A stretch of DNA of 64,000 bases from Actinacidiphila rubida (lineage in GTDB: Bacteria; Actinomycetota; Actinomycetes; Streptomycetales; Streptomycetaceae): the NCBI RefSeq assembly GCF_900110255.1, contig NZ_FODD01000001.1:186001-250000 (forward strand), written 5' to 3'. Shown here one piece after another: positions 63,146 to 64,000 of the stretch (position 1 is the stretch's first letter; every line of letters starts with the position of its first letter). The notes beneath the pieces were generated by a model, which searched no databases, was not told the DNA's origin, and worked only from the letters and a program-made list of their open reading frames with translations. A program made the translations under genes and the position numbers.

Positions 63146-64000
63146 ATGTCCGATCACGCACGACAGTCCCCCCATTCCTCCTCCGCACGCCTGGCGTCGC
63201 TGCTGCGGCGCTGGCGTGCCGTCGCCCTGGCGGTCGCTCTCGGTGCGGTCGCCCTGTTCGGCGCCGAGGCCCCCGCCGCGCAGGCCGTCACCGTTCCGCC
63301 GCCGCCGTCCGGCTGGTCGACGGTCTTCAGCGACGACTTCTCCGGCGCCTCGGGCAGCGCGCCCAACGGCTCGAAGTGGACGTACGACACCGGCCCCGGC
63401 TCGAACTTCGGCACCGGTGAGATCGAGACGATGACCAACTCGACGAGCAACGTCCACCTCGACGGCAACGGCCACCTGAACATCACCGCCCTGGGCAGCG
63501 GCAGCAACTGGACCTCGGGCCGGATCCACACGCCCACCGCCCTGGTGGGCGCGCCGGCCGGCGGCAAGCTCGAGGTGACCGCGTCGATCCAGCAGCCCTC
63601 GCCGGCCAACGGCCTCGGCTACTGGCCCGCGTTCTGGATGCTGGGCTCCGGCCAGTGGCCGGAGAACGGCGAGATCGACATCATGGAGGACGTCAACGCC
63701 CTCTCCGAGGTGGCGGGCACGGTCCACTGCGGCACCTACCCGGGCGGCGTCTGCAACGAGGGCAACGGCATCGGCAGCGGCCTGCGCGGCTGTTCCGGCT
63801 GTCAGAGCGGCTTCCACACGTACACGATGATCCTGGACCGCACGAACACCTCGGCCGAGTCGATCACCTTCTACCTCGACGGCTCTGCCTACTTCACGGT
63901 CACCGAGGGCCAGGTCGGCGCCTCCACCTGGCAGCAGGCGTTCGACCACAACATGATGATCATCTTCGACCTCGCCATGGGCGGCGGCTTCCCGAACGGC
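63146..64000 (+). CDS. secreted GH16 endo-beta-glucanase (5' part, cut by window end)
   Basis: 285 codons in frame to the window edge. The signal peptide has a basic start, a hydrophobic core (VALAVALGAVALFGAEAP) and an AQA-type cleavage site near residue 47. The GH16 catalytic motif GEIDIMEDV is at 175-183, with nucleophile E176 and acid/base E181. GYWPAFWMLG is the conserved substrate-cleft strand. Likely a beta-1,3- or mixed-linked glucanase. GGAG lies seven bases before the ATG. Further domains, such as a carbohydrate-binding module, could follow outside the window. Confidence 0.92.
   Translation, partial: MSDHARQSPHSSSARLASLLRRWRAVALAVALGAVALFGAEAPAAQAVTVPPPPSGWSTVFSDDFSGASGSAPNGSKWTYDTGPGSNFGTGEIETMTNSTSNVHLDGNGHLNITALGSGSNWTSGRIHTPTALVGAPAGGKLEVTASIQQPSPANGLGYWPAFWMLGSGQWPENGEIDIMEDVNALSEVAGTVHCGTYPGGVCNEGNGIGSGLRGCSGCQSGFHTYTMILDRTNTSAESITFYLDGSAYFTVTEGQVGASTWQQAFDHNMMIIFDLAMGGGFPNG

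Noticed and set aside
1..64000. CRISPR arrays, insertion sequences or prophage genes
   Set aside because: The only tandem arrays have 10-18-bp units without unique spacers, and no transposase, integrase or phage structural gene was seen.

Overview
The window is GC-rich (about 70 percent by eye), densely coded on both strands, with frequent GTG starts, leaderless genes, Tat and lipoprotein signals, mycothiol and F420 genes and an afsK/afsS/afsR locus. This is the chromosomal core of a Streptomyces or a close relative. I see no insertion sequences, phage genes, rRNA operons or CRISPR arrays. Both ends cut genes: the last 14 codons of an unknown gene at base 1, and the first 285 codons of a secreted glycoside hydrolase at base 64000.

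Layout. 1-10.5 kb: an unknown coupled gene pair; a CGNR zinc-finger regulator divergent from an MFS exporter with palindromic operators between them; an ABC exporter (permease plus ATPase) behind a DNA-damage (RecA-NDp/PafBC type) promoter; an orphan primase-polymerase-like protein divergent from an NsdA-like TPR regulator; and a Pro/Gln-rich membrane protein with TQxLP motifs. 10.5-19.5 kb: a substrate-binding lipoprotein, an SCO4402-family protein, purU, an ECF sigma factor with an unusual zinc-finger/mycothiol-fold anti-sigma factor, a STAS antagonist, a TetR regulator divergent from a mycothiol conjugate amidase, a macro-domain hydrolase and an RsbW-like kinase. 19.5-26.4 kb: a GlxA-type AraC regulator divergent from an MFS transporter, a flavin monooxygenase, a secreted trypsin-like protease, a small membrane protein, a TetR regulator and a VOC protein.

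26.7-35.1 kb is the afs global regulatory locus. AfsK is a Ser/Thr kinase with a beta-propeller sensor, AfsR is a SARP/NB-ARC/TPR activator, and AfsS is a small protein encoded just downstream of afsR. Direct heptamer repeats with 11-bp spacing lie upstream of afsS, and a strong terminator follows a G-tract-rich 3' UTR. A truncated fatty-acyl-AMP-ligase-like protein is divergent from afsR, followed by a 15-bp minisatellite. 35.4-43.6 kb: a Tat-exported PHP metallohydrolase, an F420-dependent LLM oxidoreductase, FO synthase (fbiC), a secreted phosphodiester glycosidase and an ADP-ribosylglycohydrolase.

43.9-64 kb: a sodium/solute symporter, a PLP aminotransferase, an XRE/DUF397 pair, a GPP34 protein, a D-Ala-D-Ala carboxypeptidase with a long repetitive N-terminus, an AlkZ-like protein, copA/copZ behind a CsoR operator, a MarR regulator divergent from an FUSC exporter, panD, a small unknown gene on a second RecA-NDp-type promoter, a VOC protein, an RluA-type pseudouridine synthase and a GH16 glucanase with a CebR-like operator. 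Much of the content is regulator-target pairs whose operators can be read directly, and most convergent gene pairs share a bidirectional hairpin terminator.
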